This document shows positions 1 through 7,681 of a stretch of 14,182 bases of DNA, one piece after another (position 1 is the first letter of the stretch; each line of letters opens with the position of its first letter). The stretch is from contig DSAV01000189.1 of assembly GCA_011046295.1 (NCBI GenBank), positions 1 through 14,182 on the forward strand, in the 5' to 3' direction. The stretch is from Deltaproteobacteria bacterium. Its GTDB lineage: Bacteria; Desulfobacterota; Syntrophia; Syntrophales; Smithellaceae. Position numbers and translations under genes: made by a program. The notes beneath the pieces are model-generated. The model was not told the DNA's origin and searched no databases. It saw nothing but the letters and a program-made list of their open reading frames with translations.

Positions 1-180
1 GAATATAATATGGCTTTAGGAGAAAGACGCGCCCAGGAAGCAAAAAAATACTTGGTTAATCTCGGTGTCGCCGCAGCAAGAATCCAGACAATCAGTTACG
101 GCGAGGAACGTCCTCTGGATCCGCGCTCAAATGAAGAAGCGTGGGCGAAAAACAGACGCGCCCATTTCCGTGTCCGGTAA
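1..180 (+). CDS. pal: Peptidoglycan-associated lipoprotein Pal, C-terminal part
   Basis: The window opens inside this gene; 59 residues and the TAA stop are visible. They form the end of an OmpA-like peptidoglycan-binding domain: N-x-x-L-G-x-x-R-A near the start, then G-V-x-x-x-R-I-x-T-x-S-Y-G-E and the terminal N-R-R-A-x-F block. Pal is an outer-membrane lipoprotein that grips peptidoglycan and is moved by TolB/TolQRA to pull the outer membrane inward at division. A generic OmpA-domain protein would share this fold, but the SYGEERP stretch and a cpoB gene 25 bases downstream make Pal the best call. The signal peptide, lipobox and N-terminal half lie outside the window. Probably cotranscribed with cpoB. 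Confidence 0.9.
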   Translation, partial: EYNMALGERRAQEAKKYLVNLGVAAARIQTISYGEERPLDPRSNEEAWAKNRRAHFRVR

Positions 181-205
181 CTAGTTTTGGAATAAGGCCT
201 AAGAA

Positions 206-1015
206 TTGAAAAATTCTATTTACCTATTTGTAACTATATTTATACTGTCGATTGTTGGCTGCGCCACAACATCTGACATAAAAGAAGTTCAGTCTGATCA
301 CCATAAATTTGTTGAGAAAATTACTGCTGTGGAAACAGAGCTGTCCACTTTGAAAAAAACTGTGGCAGCTCTGGACACGGCACGCAAAGCACATGCTAAT
401 ACTGCCGCGGATCTCGCTGATCTGAGAGATAGTCTAAATAAGTTGCGCGGTGATTTAGAAGTATTAAAAAATGAACTTGCGGACAACACAAGAAGGCAGG
501 AACAGTACTTTGACAACATTTTATTGAAGATAAATTTTATTGAAAATTTCCTTGAAATCGGCGGCAAAGATGTTTCTATTAAAAAATCCGCAAATAGTGA
601 TTTAACCGCCGGGGAAGAAGTCCAAAAACCGGAAAAAGTTCAAGATAAGGACAGAGCTTATTCTTCCGCCTATCAGATTTTTAAAGAAGGGAACTACAGC
701 AAAGCAAGACAGGAATTCCAAAATTTCTTATCCGCTTACCCTGATAGCGAATATTCCGATAACGCGCAATTCTGGATCGGCGAGTGTTTCTTCTTGGAAA
801 AAAATTATGAGCAGGCCATTCTGGAATACGAAAAGGTAGTGAAAAATTACCCAAGCGGAGCCAGAGTTTCTTACGCCCTGCTCAAGCAAGGCCTTTCCTT
901 TCTCAATTTAGGAGACAAGACCAGTTCCCGCCTGCTACTACAGCAGGTAATAAAGGATTATCCGAACACCAACCAGGCACGGATTGCGCGCGCTAAACTG
1001 CAAGAGATTAAATAA
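206..1015 (+). CDS. cpoB: Tol-Pal system protein CpoB (YbgF), lipoprotein form
   Basis: CpoB links the Tol-Pal machine to peptidoglycan synthesis in the periplasm during division. The 269-residue protein has the family architecture and size: an N-terminal export signal, a coiled-coil stretch (about residues 25-100, rich in heptad Leu with K/E/D), a variable linker, and three TPR-like repeats of the YbgF C-terminal type (about residues 150-269, with G-N-Y-x-x-A and Y-P-x-S-x-x-x-x-x-A-x-x-x-x-G patterns). The start is TTG at 206, with an AAGG Shine-Dalgarno 8 bases upstream; a start further in would remove the signal. The signal ends I-V-G-C with Cys19, a lipobox, so the mature protein is predicted to be lipid-anchored, whereas the E. 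coli protein is soluble. It follows pal by 25 bases and is followed by an intrinsic terminator, so it is probably the last gene of a tol-pal operon. Confidence 0.9.
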   Translation: MKNSIYLFVTIFILSIVGCATTSDIKEVQSDHHKFVEKITAVETELSTLKKTVAALDTARKAHANTAADLADLRDSLNKLRGDLEVLKNELADNTRRQEQYFDNILLKINFIENFLEIGGKDVSIKKSANSDLTAGEEVQKPEKVQDKDRAYSSAYQIFKEGNYSKARQEFQNFLSAYPDSEYSDNAQFWIGECFFLEKNYEQAILEYEKVVKNYPSGARVSYALLKQGLSFLNLGDKTSSRLLLQQVIKDYPNTNQARIARAKLQEIK

Positions 1016-1041
1016 GCTGCTGTTAAATAGTTCATAATAAT

Positions 1042-1077
1042 GTAGGGCGTTCTGAAAAAGCCCCCTGCTTTTTTTTT
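1042..1077 (+). terminator. Rho-independent terminator after cpoB
   Basis: A G/C-rich hairpin (GTAGGG pairing with CCCTGC, including one G-T wobble, six pairs, with a long loop that can tighten with further G-C pairs) is followed by nine T. It starts 26 bases after the cpoB stop and ends the plus-strand operon. The minus-strand cluster converges on the same hairpin, but on that strand it is followed by ATTATTATG rather than a T-run, so it is probably mainly one-directional. Confidence 0.75.
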
Positions 1078-1164
1078 GGACATCATAATCCGCCACGATC
1101 AGCGGCATATTATTATTGGCTGTTATTCATATTTCAACATCAAGCAGATTACCGGCAGAAATAA

Positions 1165-1962
1165 TTACTCCAGATTAATCACTTTGATTCCTTCAGGAGG
1201 CGGCAATTCAAATATTGATAAATCATCAGCTTCTTCCATCTGAAGTTGTGTATATTCAACACGAAGCGAAGATGATCCGTCGGCTATCTCAACAGTAATT
1301 TTTCCGGGCAGACGTTCTCCTTCTTTATAATCCTCGTATCTTACCTGATAAAGTTTTTTGCCATATACATCGTACTTAATGAAAGAGAGCAGTTTGTTAC
1401 TTTTTGACAATTGAACCACCTGGAAATGTCCCTTTTTCGCGCGCATTTCCACATGAAGATTATTTCCTATACGATAACACTTATAGGATAAATTTCCATC
1501 GTTCATTACAGGATAACCCCCCGTCAAGATCATTACCATGCTTTCCATATCAAGCGGCAAAGCCAGAAACCTCTCTAAATTTTGAGATGAGGGGCTTCCC
1601 TGATAATATTCCCCCCTCGAAGGAATAAAAATACGTAAATGCTCAGGCGTTGCCGCGAAAAACAAATCGGGCGGCCCAACAGGCGATAAAATTTCGATTC
1701 TGAGGAAGGATGGCCTTTTCATGACCATCAACGCCCTGATTGGATGATGACCTTGGGGCGAAACCAAATCTACTTTTGCCACCGTGCTTAATACATCTTT
1801 CTCACACACAGCTCCTATACTCTCGCCAATTATTTTATTCGCCTGGCAATCATGCTGGGTCACTGCTATTTTCTTTTGAACGCAACCATATGCAACCGCC
1901 ATAACCGCCAGCAGTACGACTATTCCTGTTACGTTAATTGTACGGAAATACCATTTGGACAT
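1165..1962 (-). CDS. Outer-membrane lipoprotein, DUF4292 / LolB-like
   Basis: A 265-residue predicted lipoprotein: hydrophobic signal at residues 10-24 and a lipobox-like A-Y-G-C with Cys27. The mature part resembles the LolA/LolB fold as described by DUF4292: early strands with the L-x-S-P-x-G pattern (I-L-S-P-V-G-P-P), then an F-I-P-S-R-G-E-Y-Y-Q-G stretch and a C-terminal L-P-P-P-E-G end. LolB-type proteins receive lipoproteins in the outer membrane; whether this one does, or binds another lipid, cannot be read from sequence. A TPR lipoprotein gene beside a LolB gene is also the order I recall from Pseudomonas, which supports the assignment. ATG at 1962 keeps the signal peptide, but no Shine-Dalgarno is visible: the bases just upstream are the T-run of a terminator. 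It is last in the minus-strand cluster. Confidence 0.75.
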   Translation of the reverse strand: MSKWYFRTINVTGIVVLLAVMAVAYGCVQKKIAVTQHDCQANKIIGESIGAVCEKDVLSTVAKVDLVSPQGHHPIRALMVMKRPSFLRIEILSPVGPPDLFFAATPEHLRIFIPSRGEYYQGSPSSQNLERFLALPLDMESMVMILTGGYPVMNDGNLSYKCYRIGNNLHVEMRAKKGHFQVVQLSKSNKLLSFIKYDVYGKKLYQVRYEDYKEGERLPGKITVEIADGSSSLRVEYTQLQMEEADDLSIFELPPPEGIKVINLE

Positions 1963-1986
1963 AAAAAAAGGTTATCCGATAACCTT
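1963..1986 (-). terminator. Rho-independent terminator between the TPR and DUF4292 genes
   Basis: On the minus strand AAGGTTAT, a three-base loop, then ATAACCTT makes a perfect eight-pair stem running into seven T. The T-run stops one base before the ATG of the DUF4292 gene at 1962, so expression of that gene needs read-through or a promoter inside the TPR gene. The stem is A/T-rich and therefore may be only partly effective. Confidence 0.65.
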
Positions 1987-2008
1987 ACCAAGCCGTAAGC
2001 CGGTTATC
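1970..2008 (-). promoter_or_regulatory. Possible antiterminator overlapping the 1963-1986 terminator
   Basis: The minus strand carries GATAACC (2008 to 2002), then its complement GGTTATC (1984 to 1978), then GATAACC again (1976 to 1970) just before the T-run. The middle copy can pair with either outer copy but not both: pairing with the third makes the terminator, pairing with the first (seven pairs, 17-base loop) would prevent it. The first copy contains the TAA stop of the TPR gene (2006-2004), so a terminating ribosome would cover it. The repeats are directly visible; a regulatory role is inference. Confidence 0.35.
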
Positions 2009-3719
2009 TTCTCTTGATTAAGTTATCAATTTTTTTCTGAAGCGTTTCTTTATCGGGAGATAGTTCCAGCGCCCGTTTGTACATTTCCAAAGCTTTTGTT
2101 ATTCTCTCCAACTTCGCATAAACATCTCCAAGATGCTCAATGACCGTGTAATCATCCGGCAGAAGCTCAAACGCCTTTTTTAAATGAGTCAACGCGCTCT
2201 CCAGTTTATTTTGCCTGAAATGCACCCAGCCCAGGCTGTCAATTATGTAACCGCTTTCCGGCTTAATCTCCAGCGCCCTAATAATCATATTTTCCGCTTC
2301 TTCCAAATTGAGCCCGCGGTCGGCATAACTATAACCGATAAAATTAAGAGCATCCGCGTGTCCCGGATCAATCGTCAGAATCTTCTCCATTTCTTTAATG
2401 CTTTCGGTAAAACGACCAGTTTTTTCGTAAATCACACCCCGTGCATAGCGCAAATCAACATCTTCAGGCAGAAGTTTGATTCCCTCATGTAAAATATTTT
2501 CCGCTGATTCAATCTTTTTGTTTTCTTCATAAAGAGAAGACAAAATCAGATACAAAGCAACATGCTCTTTATTTTGTTCCAGAGCTTTTTCCATCAGACT
2601 GATGGCTTCGTTTGTCTTTCCTTCCTTTTTGTAGAGCATGGACGCTTGTATTTGCGCGTTTACATACACGTCTGCTGTTTTCGGTATCTGCAGGTATTCA
2701 CGAAGCGCCAATTTATCTTTGCCGCTTTCTTCATATACGCTCGCCAGCAAGTAACGCACCCTGTGATCGTTCACATTATTATCCAGAATCACTGAAAATT
2801 CCGCCGCGGCTGAATCATACCTGCGCATGTCGTAATATAAAACTCCAAGCTTTATCCTGGCTTCGCGATTGTCCGGTTCACTTTTCAGTATTTCCTTATA
2901 CTCTGATACTGCTTCATCGTGTTTTTTTTCTATAATAAGCAGCTCGGCTATTTTAATCCTCACATTCGTTCCGGCCGGACTTCTATCGTAATAACTGCGG
3001 TAAAGTTCAATTGCCTTGCCTGTCATATTCTGCATTACGTACATCGCCGCCAGATCAAATACAGCAGGCTCAAAATGTGGCCTTATGGATATAACTTGTT
3101 TGTACATTTCCTCCGCTTTGGAAAACCTGCCCATATCCACAAGGAGTTTGCCGTAATAGTACATGCCGGTGACATTTTCCGGATCAACTTCAAGCATTAT
3201 CCTGAAATTTTCTTCAGCTTTGTCATAATTATTCTCCGCAGCGTATATTATGGCCAGATACAGATACGCCACCAGGTTTTTCGGATCCAACTCAATTGCT
3301 TTTTCATGTGCCCAAATCGCCTTCTTGTTCTGCCGAAGGTTAAGATAGATCCCGCCCATAACCAGGTACATTTCGACATTTGAAGGATCTTCCGAAAGCG
3401 CCTTTTCTCCCAGGTAAATGGCTCGCTCCAAGTCGCCTTTCTGAATGTAAAGAGATACAAGCTCGGTCATAAGGTGGGAAGATTCCGGATCCAGTCTAAG
3501 GGCCTTTTCCATTTCGGCAATTGCTTCATCCGTTTTACCATCCAGGCGCAGCAACACTCCCATGGAGTAATGATACACGGAATACACGGAATTCACTGAA
3601 CTGCTTTCCTTATAAACAGGAGACGTACGGGTAGGCTTTACGGTGCCGCAGCCGATCGTGCCAAAGACAATCGAAACAGTAAATATGAATAACAATACGC
3701 ATTTTTTATTTTTATTCAT
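2004..3719 (-). CDS. TPR-repeat outer-membrane lipoprotein, LbcA-like
   Basis: A 571-residue protein made of a lipoprotein signal (lipobox T-I-G-C, Cys24) and about fifteen 34-residue TPR repeats filling residues 45-571. Typical repeat ends are A-L-R-L-D-P, A-I-E-L-D-P and A-L-E-I-K-P; the stretch D-A-L-N-F-I-G-Y-S-Y-A-D followed by D-S-L-G-W-V is the hallmark of a conserved proteobacterial TPR lipoprotein family. The reading frame is open back to 3815 and into the deacetylase gene, but ATG at 3719 gives a clean signal peptide and an AAGG at six-base spacing; the ATG at 3722 would leave only three bases. In Pseudomonas aeruginosa a protein of this design and size (LbcA) is the partner of the protease CtpA, and a ctpA gene lies two genes upstream here, so a scaffold role for CtpA is a reasonable inference. 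Other TPR lipoprotein roles remain possible. Confidence 0.8.
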   Translation of the reverse strand: MNKNKKCVLLFIFTVSIVFGTIGCGTVKPTRTSPVYKESSSVNSVYSVYHYSMGVLLRLDGKTDEAIAEMEKALRLDPESSHLMTELVSLYIQKGDLERAIYLGEKALSEDPSNVEMYLVMGGIYLNLRQNKKAIWAHEKAIELDPKNLVAYLYLAIIYAAENNYDKAEENFRIMLEVDPENVTGMYYYGKLLVDMGRFSKAEEMYKQVISIRPHFEPAVFDLAAMYVMQNMTGKAIELYRSYYDRSPAGTNVRIKIAELLIIEKKHDEAVSEYKEILKSEPDNREARIKLGVLYYDMRRYDSAAAEFSVILDNNVNDHRVRYLLASVYEESGKDKLALREYLQIPKTADVYVNAQIQASMLYKKEGKTNEAISLMEKALEQNKEHVALYLILSSLYEENKKIESAENILHEGIKLLPEDVDLRYARGVIYEKTGRFTESIKEMEKILTIDPGHADALNFIGYSYADRGLNLEEAENMIIRALEIKPESGYIIDSLGWVHFRQNKLESALTHLKKAFELLPDDYTVIEHLGDVYAKLERITKALEMYKRALELSPDKETLQKKIDNLIKRR

Positions 3720-3771
3720 CATACGCCTTGTCTTTATAATAAATTTGTTCGCAAAAGCACTGCTATGAATT

Positions 3772-4695
3772 TCAGGGTCTCGTTTTCGACTTAACAATTT
3801 GTGATACCGGAACAATTACAATGCCCTCTTTTCGTAACTGACCCGCCGCATCCCTAATGGCGCGAATTGTTTCCGGATAAGGATGGCCAATAAGAATCAC
3901 GGGGGAATTATCCTCAGGATTTAATGCCACGCTCATCAAATTTTTATATATTTCATCATAATCTCTTTTGTTATCGATAAACATTTTCCTTTCAGCAATA
4001 CTTAAGCCGATTTCCCGTGCCACCGCAACAGCTTCGCTGTCCGGCACGGTTCTGGAATCAATGAAAAACAAATCCTGGCTTTTCAGTTGGGCAAAAACAA
4101 CAGCCAGCTTGCCGCGATCTTGCATGAATTTGGACCCCATATGATTGTTGACTCCGGCTATATAGGGTACCGCTTCAATGTTTTTTCCTAACTGATGAAG
4201 AATTTCCATGTCATTCATATCAGTAAAAAGAGCACCCTCGCCCGGCTTTTCGGCAGGATAAGATACGGGTTCCATGGGCAGATGCAGGAGAATCTCACAG
4301 TTTTTCTTATTAAGCATTTCCGCGGACTGGCGACTGTAAGCCAAAAAGGGCAAAACGGCGAATGTTATATCGGCATCGATTTCCATCAGATTTCTGACAG
4401 GTCTTAAATCATAACCAATGTCATCTATTACAATAGCTATCCGCTTGCGCGGCGGCGTTATCTTGTCTGTTGGGGGCACTACCTCTTTTTCAAAGCCGGG
4501 CATTATTTTTACGATTTTCTCTCTTGCCGGTTCGGCTTTATGAGTTTCAACCGCAACCGGTTTTTCTTCCTGCACTGTAAGCACGTAGGCTATTGCCGCA
4601 ACAGAAGCACCAATGCACAATATAAGCAGGATGTTTAAAAAACGCCTGAACTTCGAGGATTTTAAACTACGTTTCAGTTCTTTCTTCTTTGGCAA
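3772..4695 (-). CDS. Divergent polysaccharide deacetylase (YibQ family)
   Basis: A 307-residue membrane-anchored periplasmic protein: basic N-terminus, one hydrophobic segment (about residues 18-41), a Pro/Glu/Lys-rich linker to about 83, then the divergent polysaccharide deacetylase domain (Pfam PF04748 type). Visible signatures are I-V-I-D-D-I-G-Y (Asp91, Asp92), H-L-P-M-E-P (His138), N-N-H-M-G-S (His185), D-S-R-T (Asp213) and G-H-P-Y-P-E-T (His271), spaced like the metal and catalytic residues of NodB-type deacetylases. The substrate is unknown; cell-wall glycan is a guess. The start is TTG at 4695: an in-frame TAA sits directly before it, so nothing further upstream is possible. An AAGGA lies 11 bases away. 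The ctpA-yibQ adjacency, 27 bases apart here, is common in proteobacteria and suggests a joint role in envelope remodelling. Confidence 0.85.
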   Translation of the reverse strand: MPKKKELKRSLKSSKFRRFLNILLILCIGASVAAIAYVLTVQEEKPVAVETHKAEPAREKIVKIMPGFEKEVVPPTDKITPPRKRIAIVIDDIGYDLRPVRNLMEIDADITFAVLPFLAYSRQSAEMLNKKNCEILLHLPMEPVSYPAEKPGEGALFTDMNDMEILHQLGKNIEAVPYIAGVNNHMGSKFMQDRGKLAVVFAQLKSQDLFFIDSRTVPDSEAVAVAREIGLSIAERKMFIDNKRDYDEIYKNLMSVALNPEDNSPVILIGHPYPETIRAIRDAAGQLRKEGIVIVPVSQIVKSKTRP

Positions 4696-4722
4696 TTATC
4701 TTCATTTCCTTTTTACTAATAT

Positions 4723-6033
4723 TTAGCTCGCTGTATTCACTTTCATAATATTCCAGCTTCTCAAAATATCCACAGCAGTTTTGAGCTGATTATCCAGTGC
4801 CAAATCGGGAGTGGTCATGACTTCTTTATCTTTTGATTTATTTCTCTCTAATAGTTTTTTCTGACGCTTGATTTCTTTTTCCTTAAAATCATCTTCGCTT
4901 GACTCCTGACTTTTCTGCGCTATTTTCGATGGTTGCACATAATCAACAATTATATCGGGCTTTATTCCCTCCGCCTGAATAGACCTTCCATTGGGAGTAT
5001 AATAGTATCCGGTTGTTAATTTCAGGGCCGAACCGTCATCCATGGGAATGATCGTCTGCACTGAAGCCTTGCCAAAAGTCGGTGTTCCCACAACCAAAGC
5101 TCTGCCGTTATCCTGCAGGGCGCCGGCAACAATCTCCGCCGCGCTGGCCGTTCCTTCGTTTACCAAAACAACTATGGGGCAGGTAATTTCATCTTTGTTA
5201 TCCCTGGCCACCGATTTAGTTTCCATGCCTTTTGCCCGTCCCCGCGTCGAAACAATCGTTCCCGATTTAAGGAACATGTCGGATACTTCGATGGCCTGTA
5301 GTAGTAATCCGCCCGGATCATTTCTTAAATCCAAAACCAACCCTTTTATCGGATGAAGCTGCTTATCAACTTCTCGCAGAGCCTTTCGCAAATCTTCGGA
5401 AGTTCTTTCATGGAAGGAGGCAATACGGATGTATGCAATGTTTTCATCGTAAATTTTATAACGAACGCTTTTGATTTGAATTATCGCGCGCGTAAGAGCA
5501 ATTTCTTCCGGCACTGGCATGTTTTCCCGCATAATTGTAATTATAACCTTGGTCCCTTTGGGTCCGCGCAGTTGCTTTACCGCTTCCATTATGGTTATGT
5601 CTTTTGTGGATTTGCCGTCGATTCTGATTATTTGGTCTCCCGGTTTGACTCCCGCCGCAAAGGCCGGTGTTCCCTCGATAGGCGAAACTACCGTTAAAAC
5701 ATCTTTCAATATCGTTATTTCAATGCCGATACCGCCGAATTGTCCCTGCGTTTCCACTTCCAACTCTTTGTATAAATCCGGTGTCATAAAAGAACTGTGG
5801 GGATCAAGCGACCTGAGCATGCCGTTAATCGCACCTTGTATTAGTTTGCTTGAATCAACCTCCTCCACATAATTTTTATCTACCATATCGAATACTTCGC
5901 TGAATGTCCTGATGTCTTTATAAACACTTTTATCCAGCGCAGCTACATTGTTGTTGTGATAGGAGAGTAGTAAAAAAATTACTACCACGCACAAAACAAC
6001 CGATATGAAAACTTTTAGTGATGTTTTTTTCAT
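4723..6033 (-). CDS. ctpA: Carboxyl-terminal processing protease CtpA (S41 family)
   Basis: A periplasmic serine protease that trims or degrades envelope proteins from their C-termini. From ATG at 6033 it has 436 residues: signal or anchor segment (about 8-24), N-terminal S41 region with S-L-D-P-H-S-S-F, a PDZ domain (about 96-170, G-G-I-G-I-E and P-G-D-Q-I-I-R-I-D-G), then the protease core with L-R-N-D-P-G-G, the catalytic Ser297 in G-T-A-S-A-A-E and catalytic Lys322 in T-F-G-K-A-S-V-Q. A charged Lys/Glu/Ser tail (about 365-410) precedes the last helix. A GTG at 6045 is in frame but overlaps the ribosome-binding site; ATG at 6033 has AGGAG four bases ahead and is preferred. It lies 142 bases after cysS and leads the ctpA-deacetylase-TPR-DUF4292 series. 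No envC gene precedes it, unlike many gammaproteobacteria. Confidence 0.93.
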   Translation of the reverse strand: MKKTSLKVFISVVLCVVVIFLLLSYHNNNVAALDKSVYKDIRTFSEVFDMVDKNYVEEVDSSKLIQGAINGMLRSLDPHSSFMTPDLYKELEVETQGQFGGIGIEITILKDVLTVVSPIEGTPAFAAGVKPGDQIIRIDGKSTKDITIMEAVKQLRGPKGTKVIITIMRENMPVPEEIALTRAIIQIKSVRYKIYDENIAYIRIASFHERTSEDLRKALREVDKQLHPIKGLVLDLRNDPGGLLLQAIEVSDMFLKSGTIVSTRGRAKGMETKSVARDNKDEITCPIVVLVNEGTASAAEIVAGALQDNGRALVVGTPTFGKASVQTIIPMDDGSALKLTTGYYYTPNGRSIQAEGIKPDIIVDYVQPSKIAQKSQESSEDDFKEKEIKRQKKLLERNKSKDKEVMTTPDLALDNQLKTAVDILRSWNIMKVNTAS

Positions 6034-6175
6034 AATTCTCCTCACCTTGATGCCGTCATATTTAACATATCTATACCATTTTCTACGACATTTTTCATTG
6101 ATTTGACAGTGAAAAAAATAAAATACCGGAAATAATCGGCGCGGCTGATGAAAAAAGAAAAATAAGAAATACTTT

Positions 6176-7681
6176 TTACTCTATTATCCAAGTGGTTGTA
6201 TTGTTTGAGTCTTTAACCACAACACCACGTTGGGCAAGCTTTTGTCTTATATCGTCCGCTTTTTTGAAATCTTTCGACTTTCGGGCGGCATTTCGCTCGT
6301 TCACCAGCTTTTCAATCTCCCCCACATCTAAACCCCTTTTGAGGGCTTCTTTTTCTTTGCCTGAAATAAAAAAGCTATCCGGGTCATCGTAAAAAATACC
6401 CAAAACGCTCTTAAAATGCTCAAATAATTCTTTTGATTTGTTCAATAGTCTCATTTTCACAGAGTCATCTGTTTTTTTCGCGGCGGCAAAATAATTATTC
6501 AGGAGCCTTATCGCTTCAAATACGTAGCCTAGGGCCTGCGCGGTGTTAAAATCATCATCAAGCGCGGCGTCAAAATTATTTTTTAGTTCATTGAACTGGT
6601 TTATGATTTCTTCATCCTTGGCGGAGGAAGTTTCTTCATATGAATTATCTTTGCCGCGCAGACCGGCGAGAACTTGTTTTTGCAGCTGAAAAGCCGAATA
6701 ACAGCGCGCCAGAGCAGCTCTCGCCTCCACCAGAGACTTTTCGGAAAAATCAAGAGGGGTACGGTAATGATTCTGAAGGATGAACAACCTCACAACTTCC
6801 GGGTGATAATTATTTAAAATATCCCGGATGGAAAATATATTCCCCAAGGATTTGGACATTTTTTCCGAATTGATTTTTACGAAACCGTTATGCATCCAAT
6901 ATTTTACCGGGGTCTTTCCTGTCGCCGCCTGAGATTGGGCTATTTCGTTTTCATGATGCGGAAAAATCAAATCTTCGCCGCCGCCGTGAATATCGAAAGT
7001 ATCGCCCAAATACCGCCTGCTCATCGCCGAGCATTCAATGTGCCAGCCGGGACGTCCCGGCCCCCAGGGGCTTTCCCAAAAAGGCTCTCCCGGTTTACTC
7101 GCTTTCCAGAGGACAAAATCAAGCGGATTTTTTTTCTTTTCATTGATATCAACCCGCGCGCCGGCAAACATTTCTTCCAGATTTCTTCCACAATTCCGGC
7201 CGTAATCGGGAAATTTTTCAACATCGAAATATACGTCCCCGTCAACGCTGTAAGCGAAACCTTTCCTGACCAGCGAGTCTATCAAATCGACCATATCTTT
7301 TATATGTTCTGTGGCGCGCGGCGCCACGGTGGGAGGCTCTACTCTAAGCGCGGCCATATCCTCATCATGCATGGTGATGTATTTTTCTGCTATTTGAGCA
7401 ATACTTACTCCTTCATTTTTGGCGCGCTCGATTATTTTATCATCAATATCCGTGTAATTTCGGACATAAATCACCTCAAAACCACGTGAACGCAAATGCC
7501 TGACCACAACGTCGAAAAAAATCGCGCTGCGGGCATGACCGATATGACAGACATCATACGCGGTAATGCCGCAAACATAAATACCCACCGTACCTTCTTT
7601 TACCGGCTTTAATATTTCTTTTTTTCTTGTTGCGCTGTTATATATTTTTTGCGTCATGCTTGTATATACACGTGTTTTCAT
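6176..7681 (-). CDS. cysS: Cysteinyl-tRNA synthetase
   Basis: This cytoplasmic class I aminoacyl-tRNA synthetase attaches cysteine to tRNA-Cys. The 501-residue protein shows the H-I-G-H motif (46-49), K-M-S-K-S (274-278) and the zinc ligands that read cysteine: Cys37 in Y-V-C-G-I-T, Cys217 in H-I-E-C-S-A-M, His242 and Glu246 in P-H-H-E-N-E. The C-terminal helical anticodon-binding part ends with the D-I-R-Q-K-L-A-x-x-G-V block usual for the family. The ATG at 7681 overlaps the argC stop by one base (TGATG), suggesting translational coupling, and has no clear Shine-Dalgarno. Family members usually begin near the second Met (7657, eight residues in), so that start is an open alternative. Confidence 0.96.
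   Translation of the reverse strand: MKTRVYTSMTQKIYNSATRKKEILKPVKEGTVGIYVCGITAYDVCHIGHARSAIFFDVVVRHLRSRGFEVIYVRNYTDIDDKIIERAKNEGVSIAQIAEKYITMHDEDMAALRVEPPTVAPRATEHIKDMVDLIDSLVRKGFAYSVDGDVYFDVEKFPDYGRNCGRNLEEMFAGARVDINEKKKNPLDFVLWKASKPGEPFWESPWGPGRPGWHIECSAMSRRYLGDTFDIHGGGEDLIFPHHENEIAQSQAATGKTPVKYWMHNGFVKINSEKMSKSLGNIFSIRDILNNYHPEVVRLFILQNHYRTPLDFSEKSLVEARAALARCYSAFQLQKQVLAGLRGKDNSYEETSSAKDEEIINQFNELKNNFDAALDDDFNTAQALGYVFEAIRLLNNYFAAAKKTDDSVKMRLLNKSKELFEHFKSVLGIFYDDPDSFFISGKEKEALKRGLDVGEIEKLVNERNAARKSKDFKKADDIRQKLAQRGVVVKDSNNTTTWIIE

Noticed and set aside
1080..1164. GCCGC...GGCGG hairpin as terminator of the minus-strand cluster
   Set aside because: Only four to five pairs with a long loop and no T-run behind it on that strand.
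2919..3383. A 154-codon open frame on the plus strand
   Set aside because: Antisense to the TPR lipoprotein gene; repeated coding sequence often leaves long open antisense frames, and the product resembles no family.
3720..3815. N-terminal extension of the TPR protein up to 3815
   Set aside because: It would overlap the end of the deacetylase gene, bury the lipoprotein signal and lack a ribosome-binding site; ATG at 3719 explains everything better.
4669..4707. Short frame ATG AAG ATA ATT... upstream of and overlapping the YibQ-type start, near an AAAAAGGA
   Set aside because: It closes after 12 codons and its ATG is only a base or two from the AAGGA, so it is probably fortuitous; a leader peptide cannot be excluded but nothing supports it.
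6046..6175. Promoter or terminator between cysS and ctpA
   Set aside because: On the minus strand TATAGA has only a poor -35 (TGAAAA) at 17 bases, and the G/C-rich patch near 6130-6145 forms no stem of useful length before the T-rich stretch. A plus-strand TTGACA at about 6103 has no gene to serve.
6890..7489. A 199-codon open frame on the plus strand
   Set aside because: It lies wholly inside cysS on the opposite strand, whose motifs are unambiguous; the protein is compositionally odd and has no recognisable domain or ribosome-binding site.
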